Shown piece after piece: positions 17,136-26,065 of a stretch of 37,069 bases of DNA; position 1 is the first letter of the stretch, and every line of letters begins with the position of its first letter. The notes under the pieces were generated by a model, which had not been told where the DNA came from, did no database searches, and was given only the letters and a program-made list of their open reading frames with translations. A program made the translations under genes and the position numbers. The DNA is from Dethiobacter sp. GTDB lineage: Bacteria; Bacillota; Dethiobacteria; DTU022; UBA8154. Location: positions 1-37,069 of the forward strand of contig QZJM01000011.1 of NCBI GenBank assembly GCA_003605065.1. The letters run 5' to 3'.

Positions 17136-17372
17136 GGTGTCAGGTCTTGAAATTTGAATTTTGCCATAAGGTGCCAGGTCTTGAAATTTGAATTTTGTCA
17201 GAAAAGCCTTCAAGACAAGAGTCTCACATTTACCGTGCCCTGAATCCTAATACCATGTCCTTCATTCAAGACCTAATACGTTATTCTATTTTCAAGATTC
17301 AAGACCTGACACCAGCTTTAATTCTATTTTCAAGATTCAAGACCTGACACCAGCTTTAATTGACACCAGCTT
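17136..17372. repeat. Interspersed repeat cluster at the tilS-hpt junction
   Basis: Two direct copies of the GGTGTCAGGTCTTGAA family (17136-17158; 17170-17192, one base changed) face inverted copies at 17291-17313 and 17329-17351, plus a decayed one near 17265-17276. The right half is also a tandem repeat of about 38 bp that includes CCAGCTTTAATT, with a third partial copy ending at about 17375. The rightmost copies overlap the end of tilS. This is the same family as at 417-523. Confidence 0.85.
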
Positions 17373-18824
17373 TAATACCAAAGCTCTTTTTGTTTTCTCC
17401 GTAATCCGGCAAACATGGGAGATTTGTTTTCCCGTTACCCAGATAATTTCCTCACCGGCAAGAACCAGGGGAATCTGCTCCCGTTCCTTCAGGGGAATTT
17501 TTTGATCAATAAAATATTTTTTAAGCTTTCTTTTTCCAGGCGCCCCCAGGGGGTAAAAGCGATCTCCTTCACACCGTGTTCTTACAAGAAGCTTTAAAGC
17601 TGTACTTTTAGGATCGGGATTAGTTTCACCCCCGGCCAGTTCAACCACCCTTTCATAATCCAAATAGGCTTCTTTCCGGCTATCGGGCGGCCAGGAAAGT
17701 TTTTCAGGCCCTACCAGCTCTGCCTGCAAAACCGCTTCCCTTCCCGGAATAGCTTTCTTTCCGGGAACCGCCAGGGTAAAAGGTGCTAAAATCCCGGGAG
17801 GCAGCTGTTCCTTATAAGACATTACCAGTTTATGGTAATTCCTGAACACTTTTAGACCAAAGGGAAGATGGAGTACTCCATGTGGTGAACCTTCACGGCA
17901 CAGGTTTAAAATCGACGTAATATGGCGGTGTCCCACTTCACGGGGGATCATCCCCGTAAGCCGTTCAATAGCCAGGCGCAGAATTCGTCCCTGCAGCGCT
18001 TCCTGCTCACGGACCAGTGCCTCTCCGTCCAACTCCAGGCTGCCGGTCTCTTCCCCGGAGATAAGTTGAGATAAACGCCGGGCGGCAGCGCCCTGTAAAA
18101 AGTCCCTGTCCGAGGAAAGAAGGTGTGCTAAACGTGCCAGTTTTTCACGTATATTGGGATTGTACTCTTTTTCCAGGGAAGGCAGGAGCTCCAGGCGGAT
18201 TTTATTGCGCAGAAAGCGCGTATCCAGATTTGTTTCATCTAATCGCGGGAAGAGCCCTTTTTGTTGACAATATCTTTCGATTTCCTTTCTGCTTGTTTCC
18301 AGGAGAGGCCTGATTAGAGCGCACGCATCTTCTCCCGTCGCCCTTTTAAATTTCATGCCTGTAAGCCCATCCAACCCTGTACCGCGCAGGAGATTAAGCA
18401 GGAGGGTTTCCGCCTGGTCGTCCCGGGTATGGCCTACAGCTATACAGGAGGCGCCAATTCTTGTAGCCAGCTGTTCCAGAAACCTGTAACGCAAACGCCG
18501 GGCAGCATCTTCGGGTGACAGCCTCCGGCGTTTTCCATAAGTTAAAGTATCAACCTCTCCTATCGTACACGGCAGCCCTGCCTTTTTGGACTCGTAACGG
18601 ACAAACTCGGCATCATCCCCGGCCTGCTTACCTCTCAAACCGTGATTAAGATGGGCCACATAAAGGGAAAAGGAGATGAATTTTTCCAGCCTTAACTCAT
18701 TCAAAATATGCAATAAAGAAAGAGAGTCTGCCCCCCCTGAAACAGCTATAATTACCAGATCGCCATCATGGATTAATTGTTCCCTTAAAATAAGTTTTTT
18801 TACTTGCTCATGCAAATCAGGCAT
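17337..18824 (-). CDS. tilS: tRNA(Ile)-lysidine synthetase
   Basis: Essential cytoplasmic enzyme that attaches lysine to C34 of the AUA-reading tRNA-Ile, using ATP. With the start at the ATG at 18824 it has 495 residues. The PP-loop SGGADS sits at 29-34, the normal distance from the N terminus. HLNHGLRG and the GHTRDDQAET signature follow. A C-terminal TilS domain ends with GEEIIWVTGKQISHVCRITEKTKRAL. An in-frame ATG at 18905 would add 27 residues with no family counterpart. A GGAGG site sits 16 nt before 18824, a long spacing, so the start is not certain. The last eight or so residues (after LKLV) and the TGA stop are read from an interspersed repeat. It lies downstream of spoIIE, as in many Firmicutes. 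Confidence 0.92.
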   Translation of the reverse strand: MPDLHEQVKKLILREQLIHDGDLVIIAVSGGADSLSLLHILNELRLEKFISFSLYVAHLNHGLRGKQAGDDAEFVRYESKKAGLPCTIGEVDTLTYGKRRRLSPEDAARRLRYRFLEQLATRIGASCIAVGHTRDDQAETLLLNLLRGTGLDGLTGMKFKRATGEDACALIRPLLETSRKEIERYCQQKGLFPRLDETNLDTRFLRNKIRLELLPSLEKEYNPNIREKLARLAHLLSSDRDFLQGAAARRLSQLISGEETGSLELDGEALVREQEALQGRILRLAIERLTGMIPREVGHRHITSILNLCREGSPHGVLHLPFGLKVFRNYHKLVMSYKEQLPPGILAPFTLAVPGKKAIPGREAVLQAELVGPEKLSWPPDSRKEAYLDYERVVELAGGETNPDPKSTALKLLVRTRCEGDRFYPLGAPGKRKLKKYFIDQKIPLKEREQIPLVLAGEEIIWVTGKQISHVCRITEKTKRALVLKLVSIKAGVRS

Positions 18825-18974
18825 TTTGAAGGATATCAAACCTCCTGGAAGAAAACAATTTCTGATGCTGTTAAGATCCTGCCTGAATATGTACCGCTCA
18901 CCCATAAATTCTTCATAAACACATTATAGTTTCTTTTTACAAGAAGGAAATCCTTCCAGGAAAAAAAGTTTTCA

Positions 18975-21218
18975 TCATTTTTTAAACAGAGGCCTTAAAC
19001 GCCCCACCAGTACCGTCAAATCATCCTGGACTCCACGCGGCCAGCGGTAGCAAGCTTCTTCAATTAAACGGTCAGCGATAATCTGGGGATGATCGTGGGG
19101 TATCTCCTGTATAGCGTTTATAAGCCAGTTTTCTTCATTCCCGGGACGGGTATCCAGCAAACCATCGGTTATCATGACAAGAATGCCCCCTTCGGGGATT
19201 TTAAAACACTCTTTCTCGGGAGAGATATCTTCAAGGATACCCATGGGAAGTGAAACTGTACCGAGTACCCTGATCATCTTCCCTTTTTTCAGGAAACTCG
19301 GCGGCGCCCCCAGTTTGTACAGCTCGATTTCGCCCGATTGTAAATCAAGGAAAGCCAGGTCCAAAGTGGCAAATCTTTCTGAAGGGTAGCCCAGGCGCAG
19401 CAGAGTATTTATGGTGCTGATGACAATTTCACGGCGGAACCCTATTCCCAGCAGGTGCTCCATCAACTTTACTGTGGAAAGGCTGGCCAACCGTGCCTCC
19501 TTGCCGCTGCCCATGCCATCACTCAGGATCATCGCCTGCTTTCCCTCTTTTAAAGGAAGGACTGCGTAACTGTCTCCCGTGACGGTCTGGCCATCTTTGG
19601 CAACCTGGGCCACTCCGATTTCTACCGAAAAACGGATCATCTCGTTATCATTGTTTTTTTGTTTTTCTCCCGTCTCCAGCTTTAACTCCTGGGCCAGGTC
19701 ATGCATGATGGAGGAAATACCTTCAAGTTGTTCGGATACAAGAGAGCGGCTCTCGTAAATCTTATCCTGCCAGTAACAATTTAAACGGTATATTTCTCTC
19801 ATGCTGCCCACTGCCTTAACTATCTCCCGCTGCCTGGGACAATATCTTCTTAATTTAACAGGAATGGACTTTTCCGAGAATTTATCATTTTCTTCCACAG
19901 CGGAAAGCATAGCTATAACTCTTCGGTACTGGTTATAAAGATCGCTCTGCCAGCAGCGATTAAAGAATCCACAGGAAGTACAGACTTTTCTACTGAAATA
20001 GTCAACCAGAGGTGAGAGATCTCCCTTGGAGCGGACTTCCTCCGCCTGCCGCAAAGGACGAAAAGTAACAGCCAGCTCCCTAAATACTGCTGCAAAATCT
20101 TTAATACGGGTAGCCATAGTAAATCTCAGTTTCTCTTCACCCTCAACTTTAAACGGCCAGAATATGCTCAAATCTTTCAACCTTTGCCAGGCAGTAAGGG
20201 GTATCAGTAAAAATATACTCACTACAATAAGATCTTCCCATAAAAGCGTTAAAATATAGCCTCCTTCAAAGCTGTAATAAGCCATAAACCTTAAAATAAG
20301 AAAGAACCCCACTGCCGTCCATAAACGACGATAAGGCCGCAGCAATCCGGCCAACAACCCCGCAATACCCAGCGCCCCGGTATAGGGAAACATGACCGGG
20401 TTACTGAAGGTAAGGCATAAACCCACGATAACCCCTGCCATGACACCAAAGATAGGGCCCCAGAGATAGGCGCCCACCAGGACCAGTAAGGGACAGACAA
20501 TATTGATTGGGTCCATATTTCCCATCATTTTAAGGCCGTTCATACCCAAAAAAACCAGGGAAAGAAGTAAGACAGACCCTACAAGCACTTCAGGTGAAGG
20601 CCTGCTGTTGCTTTTCTCCTTTAATTCCTCAAAAAAGGGCTGCAGCAGCGGCGGCAAAAGTATGGCCAGAACAACCTCCAGGCCCATAACAAAAGCCTCA
20701 TAAACCGTTAAACGGTACAAAAACAGCAAAGGCAAACGCAGCATCAGGATGGCCAACGGTAAAGTAAAGGAGAGAGCGATACTGTTTTTAAAAACTTTTT
20801 CGGCCAGGAAATCCAGGGTAAACCATAACAACATGCCCGCCGGTAAAAACCAGGGCGGAAAAATGCCGGTACTGGATGTGGCCCATCCTAAAAAAATAGC
20901 CGCCGTGACCAGCAATTTTTTTTCAGGGTGCAGACGCATGACATGGGCCCAGAAAATAAGGGCAAAGGGTGTTATCTCACCCATTATAGAAGCACGGCTG
21001 ATAAAAAAAGAGGCCATGAACCAGAGCAGTTTGCCCCAATCAAATTTTACCCTGGAAGCCTGTCCTCTTAAAGCCCGGGAAAAAATAGGCAGTCTTGGTT
21101 TCCGTTTCCGTAGAGGAAGATTATATGTCCATTTTCCCAGATTAATCTTCTGCAAGAGCATTACCTCCCTTTGCTTAAACTCCACTGTGATAAACAGGAC
21201 AAGTTTTAACACTGCCAT
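18975..21218 (-). CDS. spoIIE: Stage II sporulation protein E, PP2C phosphatase
   Basis: Membrane phosphatase that localises to the asymmetric septum, dephosphorylates SpoIIAA and so switches on sigma-F in the forespore. It has 747 residues from the longest start. A region of about ten helices spans residues about 65-350, then comes a central regulatory region with a cysteine cluster CTSCGFFNRC. A C-terminal PP2C domain occupies about residues 520-745. Metal-binding aspartates are visible in ILSDGMGSGKEA, MITDGLLD and VQDDLTVLV. Later starts are possible: ATG 21161 has GGGAGG too close to it, while ATG 21218 has GAGG 8 nt upstream. Its presence, intact, is the best evidence that the organism makes endospores. 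Confidence 0.95.
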   Translation of the reverse strand: MAVLKLVLFITVEFKQREVMLLQKINLGKWTYNLPLRKRKPRLPIFSRALRGQASRVKFDWGKLLWFMASFFISRASIMGEITPFALIFWAHVMRLHPEKKLLVTAAIFLGWATSSTGIFPPWFLPAGMLLWFTLDFLAEKVFKNSIALSFTLPLAILMLRLPLLFLYRLTVYEAFVMGLEVVLAILLPPLLQPFFEELKEKSNSRPSPEVLVGSVLLLSLVFLGMNGLKMMGNMDPINIVCPLLVLVGAYLWGPIFGVMAGVIVGLCLTFSNPVMFPYTGALGIAGLLAGLLRPYRRLWTAVGFFLILRFMAYYSFEGGYILTLLWEDLIVVSIFLLIPLTAWQRLKDLSIFWPFKVEGEEKLRFTMATRIKDFAAVFRELAVTFRPLRQAEEVRSKGDLSPLVDYFSRKVCTSCGFFNRCWQSDLYNQYRRVIAMLSAVEENDKFSEKSIPVKLRRYCPRQREIVKAVGSMREIYRLNCYWQDKIYESRSLVSEQLEGISSIMHDLAQELKLETGEKQKNNDNEMIRFSVEIGVAQVAKDGQTVTGDSYAVLPLKEGKQAMILSDGMGSGKEARLASLSTVKLMEHLLGIGFRREIVISTINTLLRLGYPSERFATLDLAFLDLQSGEIELYKLGAPPSFLKKGKMIRVLGTVSLPMGILEDISPEKECFKIPEGGILVMITDGLLDTRPGNEENWLINAIQEIPHDHPQIIADRLIEEACYRWPRGVQDDLTVLVGRLRPLFKK

Positions 21219-21292
21219 TATATCTGCCTCGGCAGGAAATGTCTGTCAAAAAAGGGAGGTTAAAGAAATTATTAAATAATTTAATTATGACA

Positions 21293-21313
21293 AAAAAAGA
21301 GCCTGGCTCGTTT
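21293..21313 (-). terminator. Probable terminator after feoA
   Basis: On the minus strand, downstream of the feoA stop, GAGC-CAG-GCTC is followed by seven T residues. The stem is only 4 bp, with further A-T pairs possible beyond a mismatch. Strength is doubtful. Confidence 0.45.
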
Positions 21314-21372
21314 TGTTCCGGAAAAAACTTCATAAAACCTGTTCTGAGACCATTTTTTATGGAAATTTCTTT

Positions 21373-21675
21373 CTACTTTATTGTCGATTCGGGGAAAATA
21401 AAAATTTTTTGCGCAAGCTCATCATCCATAAAAAGATGGGAATATGGCAGGCGCAGCGCCAAAACAGGCCATACCCTCTCCATTACGACAAGGGCTCCCG
21501 GTATCAGGCCGAGGGACTTTAACCTGTGAAGATCTGCTGAATCCTGCAATCGTATGGAGGCAATAACACCTCTCTGGTCGGGCCTTAAAAAGGCAAGAGG
21601 CACGGCACCTTTCCCAAATACTCCGGAAAGCTTCCGGTAATCAGCTTTTTCCCTGGCTTTCCTTCTAAACATCAT
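21373..21675 (-). CDS. feoA: FeoA-family protein
   Basis: A 100-residue cytoplasmic protein with an SH3-like fold, thought to bind FeoB and modulate ferrous iron uptake. The FeoA core runs from about residue 25 to 95: GVIASIRLQDSADLHRLKSLGLIPGALV is the family signature, with the invariant LGLIPG turn. Basic N-terminal residues (MMFRRKAREK) are an extension. An AAGGAG site lies 6 nt before the ATG. It begins 26 bp after the feoB stop, in the same operon. Having FeoA after FeoB, and not before it, is less common. Confidence 0.85.
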   Translation of the reverse strand: MMFRRKAREKADYRKLSGVFGKGAVPLAFLRPDQRGVIASIRLQDSADLHRLKSLGLIPGALVVMERVWPVLALRLPYSHLFMDDELAQKIFIFPESTIK

Positions 21676-21701
21676 TTTGTTCTCCTTAGCGATCCTGCTG
21701 C

Positions 21702-23591
21702 TTAAATGGAAGTTAAGATGTGCATCATAAACCCGGCTGTATAGGCGGCCAGCGCTATAAGCAGCAAAATCAGCAAGCTTTCTTTTATTCCTCTTTCCTT
21801 GATCATAACCGTAAGCTGAGCAATACAGGGGAAAAACAAGGTAAGAACGATTGCACTTACCAGTGCCGATACCGGAGACAAAGTTCCCTGTTGCATCAGA
21901 TCGTACAGACCGGCAGAGGCATAGTCTCTCCTTAAAAATCCAAAGATAAAAACAGGGATTGTTTCCCGGGGAAGCCCCAGGCTTAAGAAAAGGGGTGAAA
22001 GAAAGTCCTCCAGCGGAACAACAAGATTTTTAAACATTAAAAACTGAAATACGAGGCTGATCAGCACAAAAAAAGGGACTATTTCCTTCAGGTACCATAA
22101 TATACGGGCTGACGTCTTGCGCAGGATAGCGGTAATCTGGGGAAAGCGAAGGGGGGGAAATTCCAGACAGGAATAGCTTCTTTTCCCGGGGTACAAACGG
22201 TTTAAAGCCACACCGGCGGCTGTAAAGAGAACTCCACAGGTAAAACCCCAGAGCAGCAATAATGCAGGGTAGGGTGCCAGGATAGCTATTAACAGGCCCA
22301 TCTGGGCAGAGCAGGGAATCCCCAGGGAAAGCAAAAATGTGGCCATAAATCTTTCCCGGGGAGTTTCCAGCAGCCTGGTCACAAGCACAGCCATGGTACC
22401 GCAGCCGAAGCCCATAACAAGAGGGACGGCCCCACGCCCGTCCAGTCCCAGGTAACCAAGGGGTCTGTGCAGGAGATAGGAAAGACGGGGCAGGTAACCA
22501 CAATCTTCCAGCAGGCCGAAAAAAAGAAAAAAAATGCTTACTATGGGTAAGACAATGGCCAGGGAATAGCGTAATCCCATCGTAACCAGCCCATATTCAC
22601 CACCGATAAGTTCCCTCAGCAAAAAGCTGTTGATATATTGTTCCAGTAAAAGGCGGCAGTAGGGGGTAATGATCCCCATAAAGATCTTTTCTTCCAGCAG
22701 ACGTACTATGGTCCCCGCCCCCAAAACCCCCAGAAAATAATAAAAACAAAAAAATAACAGCAAAAAAGCCACGGGATAACCGAACCAGGGATTGATCAGC
22801 CAAAGATGCAGCCTGTTCCCCCGGGCTACGGCAGGAGAGAAATTGACCGCCGGGAGGCTGGAGGAGGCACCTTTTCCAGGAAGATCTGCAGGCAGCCTGA
22901 AATCAGGACTTTTTTCACCGCTGCTCCGCTCTCCGGTAGTCCTGTGGTTGGCAGGAGAAGACGCAATCTCGTGTCGCTGCCGCAGTGTTTCCAAGGAAAG
23001 AGAGGGAAACAGGAGGCTTTCCATTACCCTTTTCAGCTTATCCAACCCTATTTTTCTGGTACTGACCGTAGCTGCCACGGGAATTCGCAGCTTATTTTCC
23101 AGGACCGCCTCATCAAAAGTAATTCCTCTTTTTTGGGCTTCGTCGATCATATTTAAAACGAGAACCAGGGGAATCTGATCATTCTTAATTTCAAGGAGCA
23201 TGGGAAGCATTCTGGGAAGAGCGGCAGCCTCGGCCACAAAAAGAATAAGAGCAGGCTTTTCTTCGGCCAGGACCTTAAGGGTGACCTTTTCTTCGGGGGT
23301 TTTGCCTTTTAAGGCGTAAATGCCGGGAGTATCAATAATTTCCACATCCCGGCCCCCTATTTTTCCTTTTCCCCTGGTGACCTCCACTGTTGTACCGGGG
23401 TAATTGGAGACAACTACATAAGCTCCGGTTAAATGATGGAACAGCAGGCTTTTCCCCACATTGGGGAAACCCAGCAGCAGCACTTTTTTGGGGTTAAAAG
23501 AAACCTTTTCTCTACGGCGGGAGAGTAGCCCGGGGCCGTTTTTCAGGCGCAAAGGGTGATTTTTCTCAGATTTTTTCCTTAATTTCTTCAT
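21702..23591 (-). CDS. feoB: FeoB-type ferrous iron transporter, variant gate
   Basis: Membrane GTPase of the FeoB family, 629 residues. The N-terminal G domain shows G1 GFPNVGKS (41-48), SNYPGTTVEV (62-71), G3 DTPG (87-90) and G4 NMID (147-150). A low-complexity serine- and proline-rich linker (about 205-255) replaces part of the usual helical domain. The membrane part has Gate repeats with GFGCGT (394-399) and GIPCSAQ (424-430), where classical FeoB has GFGCNVP and a SCGARLP-type motif. Fe2+ uptake is the default assignment; the changed Gate leaves the substrate open. A GGAGGG site lies about 9 nt before the ATG. The gene starts after a terminator ending ppx and co-occurs with feoA. Confidence 0.85.
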   Translation of the reverse strand: MKKLRKKSEKNHPLRLKNGPGLLSRRREKVSFNPKKVLLLGFPNVGKSLLFHHLTGAYVVVSNYPGTTVEVTRGKGKIGGRDVEIIDTPGIYALKGKTPEEKVTLKVLAEEKPALILFVAEAAALPRMLPMLLEIKNDQIPLVLVLNMIDEAQKRGITFDEAVLENKLRIPVAATVSTRKIGLDKLKRVMESLLFPSLSLETLRQRHEIASSPANHRTTGERSSGEKSPDFRLPADLPGKGASSSLPAVNFSPAVARGNRLHLWLINPWFGYPVAFLLLFFCFYYFLGVLGAGTIVRLLEEKIFMGIITPYCRLLLEQYINSFLLRELIGGEYGLVTMGLRYSLAIVLPIVSIFFLFFGLLEDCGYLPRLSYLLHRPLGYLGLDGRGAVPLVMGFGCGTMAVLVTRLLETPRERFMATFLLSLGIPCSAQMGLLIAILAPYPALLLLWGFTCGVLFTAAGVALNRLYPGKRSYSCLEFPPLRFPQITAILRKTSARILWYLKEIVPFFVLISLVFQFLMFKNLVVPLEDFLSPLFLSLGLPRETIPVFIFGFLRRDYASAGLYDLMQQGTLSPVSALVSAIVLTLFFPCIAQLTVMIKERGIKESLLILLLIALAAYTAGFMMHILTSI

Positions 23592-23686
23592 TTCTTGCTT
23601 CCCTCCCCGGCAGGAACACCTGCCCCGGTCATTGTCTTTTTTTAAAAGTGTACCCTTAGCAATATATATGCAGGGAAGGAAATAAA

Positions 23687-23717
23687 AATAAAAAAACGGC
23701 GCCTTTTCCGGGCCGTT
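23687..23717 (-). terminator. ppx/gppA terminator
   Basis: On the minus strand AACGGC...GCCGTT (plus-strand 23695-23700 and 23712-23717), extended by CC/GG with one bulge, is followed by seven T residues. It separates ppx from feoB, so feoBA needs its own promoter. Confidence 0.8.
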
Positions 23718-23767
23718 ACTTAAAAATGTACCAAAGCAGTATTTTAAAAGAGATTACACCGTAATAC

Positions 23768-24676
23768 CTATAAATTTTCCAGTAATCCCCATAACAGGCC
23801 TTCCTCGGAAACGGTCAGGATATCCTTCTGCAGGTATTCCATAAAAGCCAGCAGGGCTATGGTACCGGCCGGGATTATATCGGCCCTTTGCGGGGCAAAG
23901 GGCAGCAGTTCCAGGGAGGTTTCCGTCAACCTTTTTCCCCACATTGCAATTTCCTTTTTTCGGAGGAGGTGCCCATGGACGCATTCCGCCCGGTAATGCT
24001 CCAGGTTCAGGTCAAGCGCCGCCAGTGTAGTTATAGTCCCCCCCAGCCCCACAAGATCTTTTTCTCTGAAAAGTGAGCTTTCTCCCATTTCTTCTTCCAT
24101 TTTCTTACGGAGATTATCCTGCAGACCCCCTGTACTTTCCCCTGTAAAACGGTTATTTTCCATAAATTTCTCCTGCAAGCTGACAGCTCCAAAAGTAAAA
24201 CTATGATAGCGGAAATGGTCCTTCTCCATCCAGGAAACCTCGCTGCTTCTTCCTCCTAAGTCCAGAACGAGAAACCTGTCTTCTTCAAAACCTTCCCTTT
24301 GCAAAGCACGCCGGGCCCCTTTGAAGCCAAAATAAGCCTCTTCCCGTGGAGTAAGGAGATCTGCGGGAAATAAAGAAACTTTGGAGACTTCTTTCAGAAA
24401 ATCACTGCCGTCACAGGCTTCCCGCACCGCGCTGGTGGCGATGATCGCCCCTTTTTCCACCTTTTCGTCCCGCATGATCGCGAGGAGGTTAAGCAAGCCC
24501 TCCAAAGTCCTTTTCTTAGCCTCCGGGAAAAGCTTTCCCCCGGGTATTAATTTCTGGCCCAGCCTTGTTTCCAGCAGTTCCCGGCGAAGGGGTATAATCT
24601 TCCCGGCATCAATGCGGGCTACTAATAAACGAAGAGAATTGCTGCCGAGGTCAATCACTCCCATTACTCCAGTCAT
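23768..24676 (-). CDS. Ppx/GppA-family phosphatase
   Basis: Member of the exopolyphosphatase / guanosine pentaphosphate phosphatase family, with the actin-like ATPase fold, probably acting on polyphosphate or pppGpp in the cytoplasm. Its 302 residues cover only the catalytic core, as in the short Firmicutes form. The phosphate-1 loop DLGSNSLR is at 9-16, the catalytic-glutamate region TSAVREA follows, and the phosphate-2 loop is LDLGGRSSEV. GLGGTITTLAALDL and CVHGHLL come later. The ATG at 24676 has GGGAG 8 nt upstream; the longer frame from the GTG at 24685 starts inside that site. It lies between yabR and feoB, flanked by terminators on both sides, so it is probably monocistronic. Substrate cannot be decided from sequence. 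Confidence 0.85.
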   Translation of the reverse strand: MTGVMGVIDLGSNSLRLLVARIDAGKIIPLRRELLETRLGQKLIPGGKLFPEAKKRTLEGLLNLLAIMRDEKVEKGAIIATSAVREACDGSDFLKEVSKVSLFPADLLTPREEAYFGFKGARRALQREGFEEDRFLVLDLGGRSSEVSWMEKDHFRYHSFTFGAVSLQEKFMENNRFTGESTGGLQDNLRKKMEEEMGESSLFREKDLVGLGGTITTLAALDLNLEHYRAECVHGHLLRKKEIAMWGKRLTETSLELLPFAPQRADIIPAGTIALLAFMEYLQKDILTVSEEGLLWGLLENL

Positions 24677-24713
24677 GGAAAACACTCCCTGCCGTTGTTT
24701 TCACCTTATTAAG

Positions 24714-24740
24714 TTAGAAAAGGCACCTTCCGGTGCCTTC
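24714..24740 (-). terminator. yabR terminator
   Basis: AAGGCACC (24720-24727) and GGTGCCTT (24732-24739) form a perfect 8-bp stem with a TTCC loop. On the minus strand TTTTC follows. It closes the divIC-yabR transcription unit. Confidence 0.8.
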
Positions 24741-24778
24741 TGTGTCTGGAAAAATTTCCTGCTTTATTATAATGTATA

Positions 24779-25216
24779 TTATAAGTCCTTAACAAAACTG
24801 TGCCTGAGAGAACTCCTCCCCCTTTTGGACTCAAAATTTCGTTTTAAATCCTGCTGCTTTTCATCACTGTCTTTCATGAATTTGGCCAGTTTGTCCTCAA
24901 AAGACATGCTGATTGCTCCGGCAGGGCGAGAGTTTTTCCGCTGGACACCTTTTCGCGGGACATCTTTTTTTTCTTCTTCCGGCAGGGCACGCCTGATGGA
25001 AAGGCCGATTTTCCCGTCCCCGTTAACGGAAAGGATTTTTACCTTTACCTTGTCCTTTTTTTGGAAATACTCATTTATGTCCTTTACATAAGTATCTGCC
25101 ACCTCTGAAATGTGTACCAGGCCGGTTTCCCCATTGGGCAGTAAAACAAACGCTCCAAAATTTGTTATACCCGTTACCACCCCTTCCACAATTGATCCTA
25201 CTTCAATTGACGACAT
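24779..25216 (-). CDS. yabR: S1-domain RNA-binding protein (YabR-like)
   Basis: A 145-residue cytoplasmic protein. One S1 domain covers residues about 5-75: GSIVEGVVTGITNFGAFVLL and GLVHISEVADTYV are its RNA-binding strands, and GKIGLSIRRA closes it. A lysine- and arginine-rich tail without known domain follows. In Firmicutes this gene lies next to divIC in the sporulation/division cluster, as here. The precise RNA target is unknown. A GGAGGA site is present about 13 nt before the ATG, and a strong terminator follows the stop. Confidence 0.88.
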   Translation of the reverse strand: MSSIEVGSIVEGVVTGITNFGAFVLLPNGETGLVHISEVADTYVKDINEYFQKKDKVKVKILSVNGDGKIGLSIRRALPEEEKKDVPRKGVQRKNSRPAGAISMSFEDKLAKFMKDSDEKQQDLKRNFESKRGRSSLRHSFVKDL

Positions 25217-25317
25217 TTGAAAAAAATATCCTCCTTATAAAATATTAAATTACTCTATGCTAGATTATATCTTCTTACGGTAAATTGTCAAGAGACTAAC
25301 GCTTTCCGGGCTTAATC

Positions 25318-25626
25318 TTAATCCTCTACGAAAAAAATTATTTCTCCGGGACGAACCATTCCCAGGTGTTTGCGGGCCTGAATTTCCAGGTATTCTTTGT
25401 CCCTTAAAAGTATAATTTCCTCCTTTAAATGTTCATTTTCAGACCGGACCGCTTCTACGACAGAGCTTAACTCTTTAATTTCCTTTTTAACCTGCAGGTA
25501 AGAGCGGGTTTGTCCCCTAAACAGGTAAAAAGAAAGGATAATACAGATTATGAAAAAACCAATCACAAATTTCCTGGTTAAATCTTTCCGGGAACGTTCA
25601 GGATAATTTACAATTTTAGCGGTCAT
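25318..25626 (-). CDS. divIC: Septum formation initiator DivIC (FtsB-like)
   Basis: A bitopic division protein of 102 residues. A short basic cytoplasmic N terminus (1-19), one helix (about 20-39) and an extracellular coiled coil (about 45-80) are visible; the segment YLEIQARKHLGMVRPGE that closes the coiled-coil domain is the conserved family end. With DivIB and FtsL it bridges early and late division proteins at the septum. It overlaps the end of yabQ by 11 bp, so the two are co-translated, and yabR follows, as in Bacillus. Confidence 0.88.
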   Translation of the reverse strand: MTAKIVNYPERSRKDLTRKFVIGFFIICIILSFYLFRGQTRSYLQVKKEIKELSSVVEAVRSENEHLKEEIILLRDKEYLEIQARKHLGMVRPGEIIFFVED

Positions 25627-26065
25627 GCTGCCTTTCCTTTCCCAAAAATCTTTTAAGCTTTTTATAGCTTTCCAAACATTTAATTCTTTTTTTGTTTAAA
25701 TAATCCTGCAAAGCCATATTTATCTTTATCATTTTTAAAACAAATTTTTTTATAATTTTAAAGAACATTAAAAAAAATTTGTACAGATAACGGCTGAATA
25801 AGAGATAGTACAAGATCATACCCAGGAGTAAAGCCAGAAAAACGTAAAATCTTACTTCACCCCAGTTAGTTACAAAAAGGACCTGAAATACGGAAAAAGT
25901 AGCTGCCAAACAGAGAAAAAGATCGATAGCAAAAAAAGTTTTCCTGGAGAAATCAAATGTTTTTCCCCAGGCTTTCACAAAGTCGAATACAATTCCGATT
26001 ATAATTCCCGCGGTGCTCAAATATAAAAAAACCATAAATTGCTGTTCAACAGTTACGCTAAACAT
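25616..26065 (-). CDS. yabQ: Spore cortex biosynthesis protein YabQ
   Basis: A 149-residue membrane protein. Four or more hydrophobic segments occupy residues about 8-110, beginning VEQQFMVFLYLSTAGIIIGI with the family's conserved Phe-rich helices (VFDFVKAWGK). A basic tail (KKRIKCLESYKKLKR) follows. In Bacillus YabQ is a mother-cell protein of the outer forespore membrane needed for cortex formation. It begins immediately after the yabP stop and overlaps divIC. Size and context match, although the family diverges quickly, so the call leans on synteny as much as on sequence. Confidence 0.85.
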   Translation of the reverse strand: MFSVTVEQQFMVFLYLSTAGIIIGIVFDFVKAWGKTFDFSRKTFFAIDLFLCLAATFSVFQVLFVTNWGEVRFYVFLALLLGMILYYLLFSRYLYKFFLMFFKIIKKFVLKMIKINMALQDYLNKKRIKCLESYKKLKRFLGKERQHDR

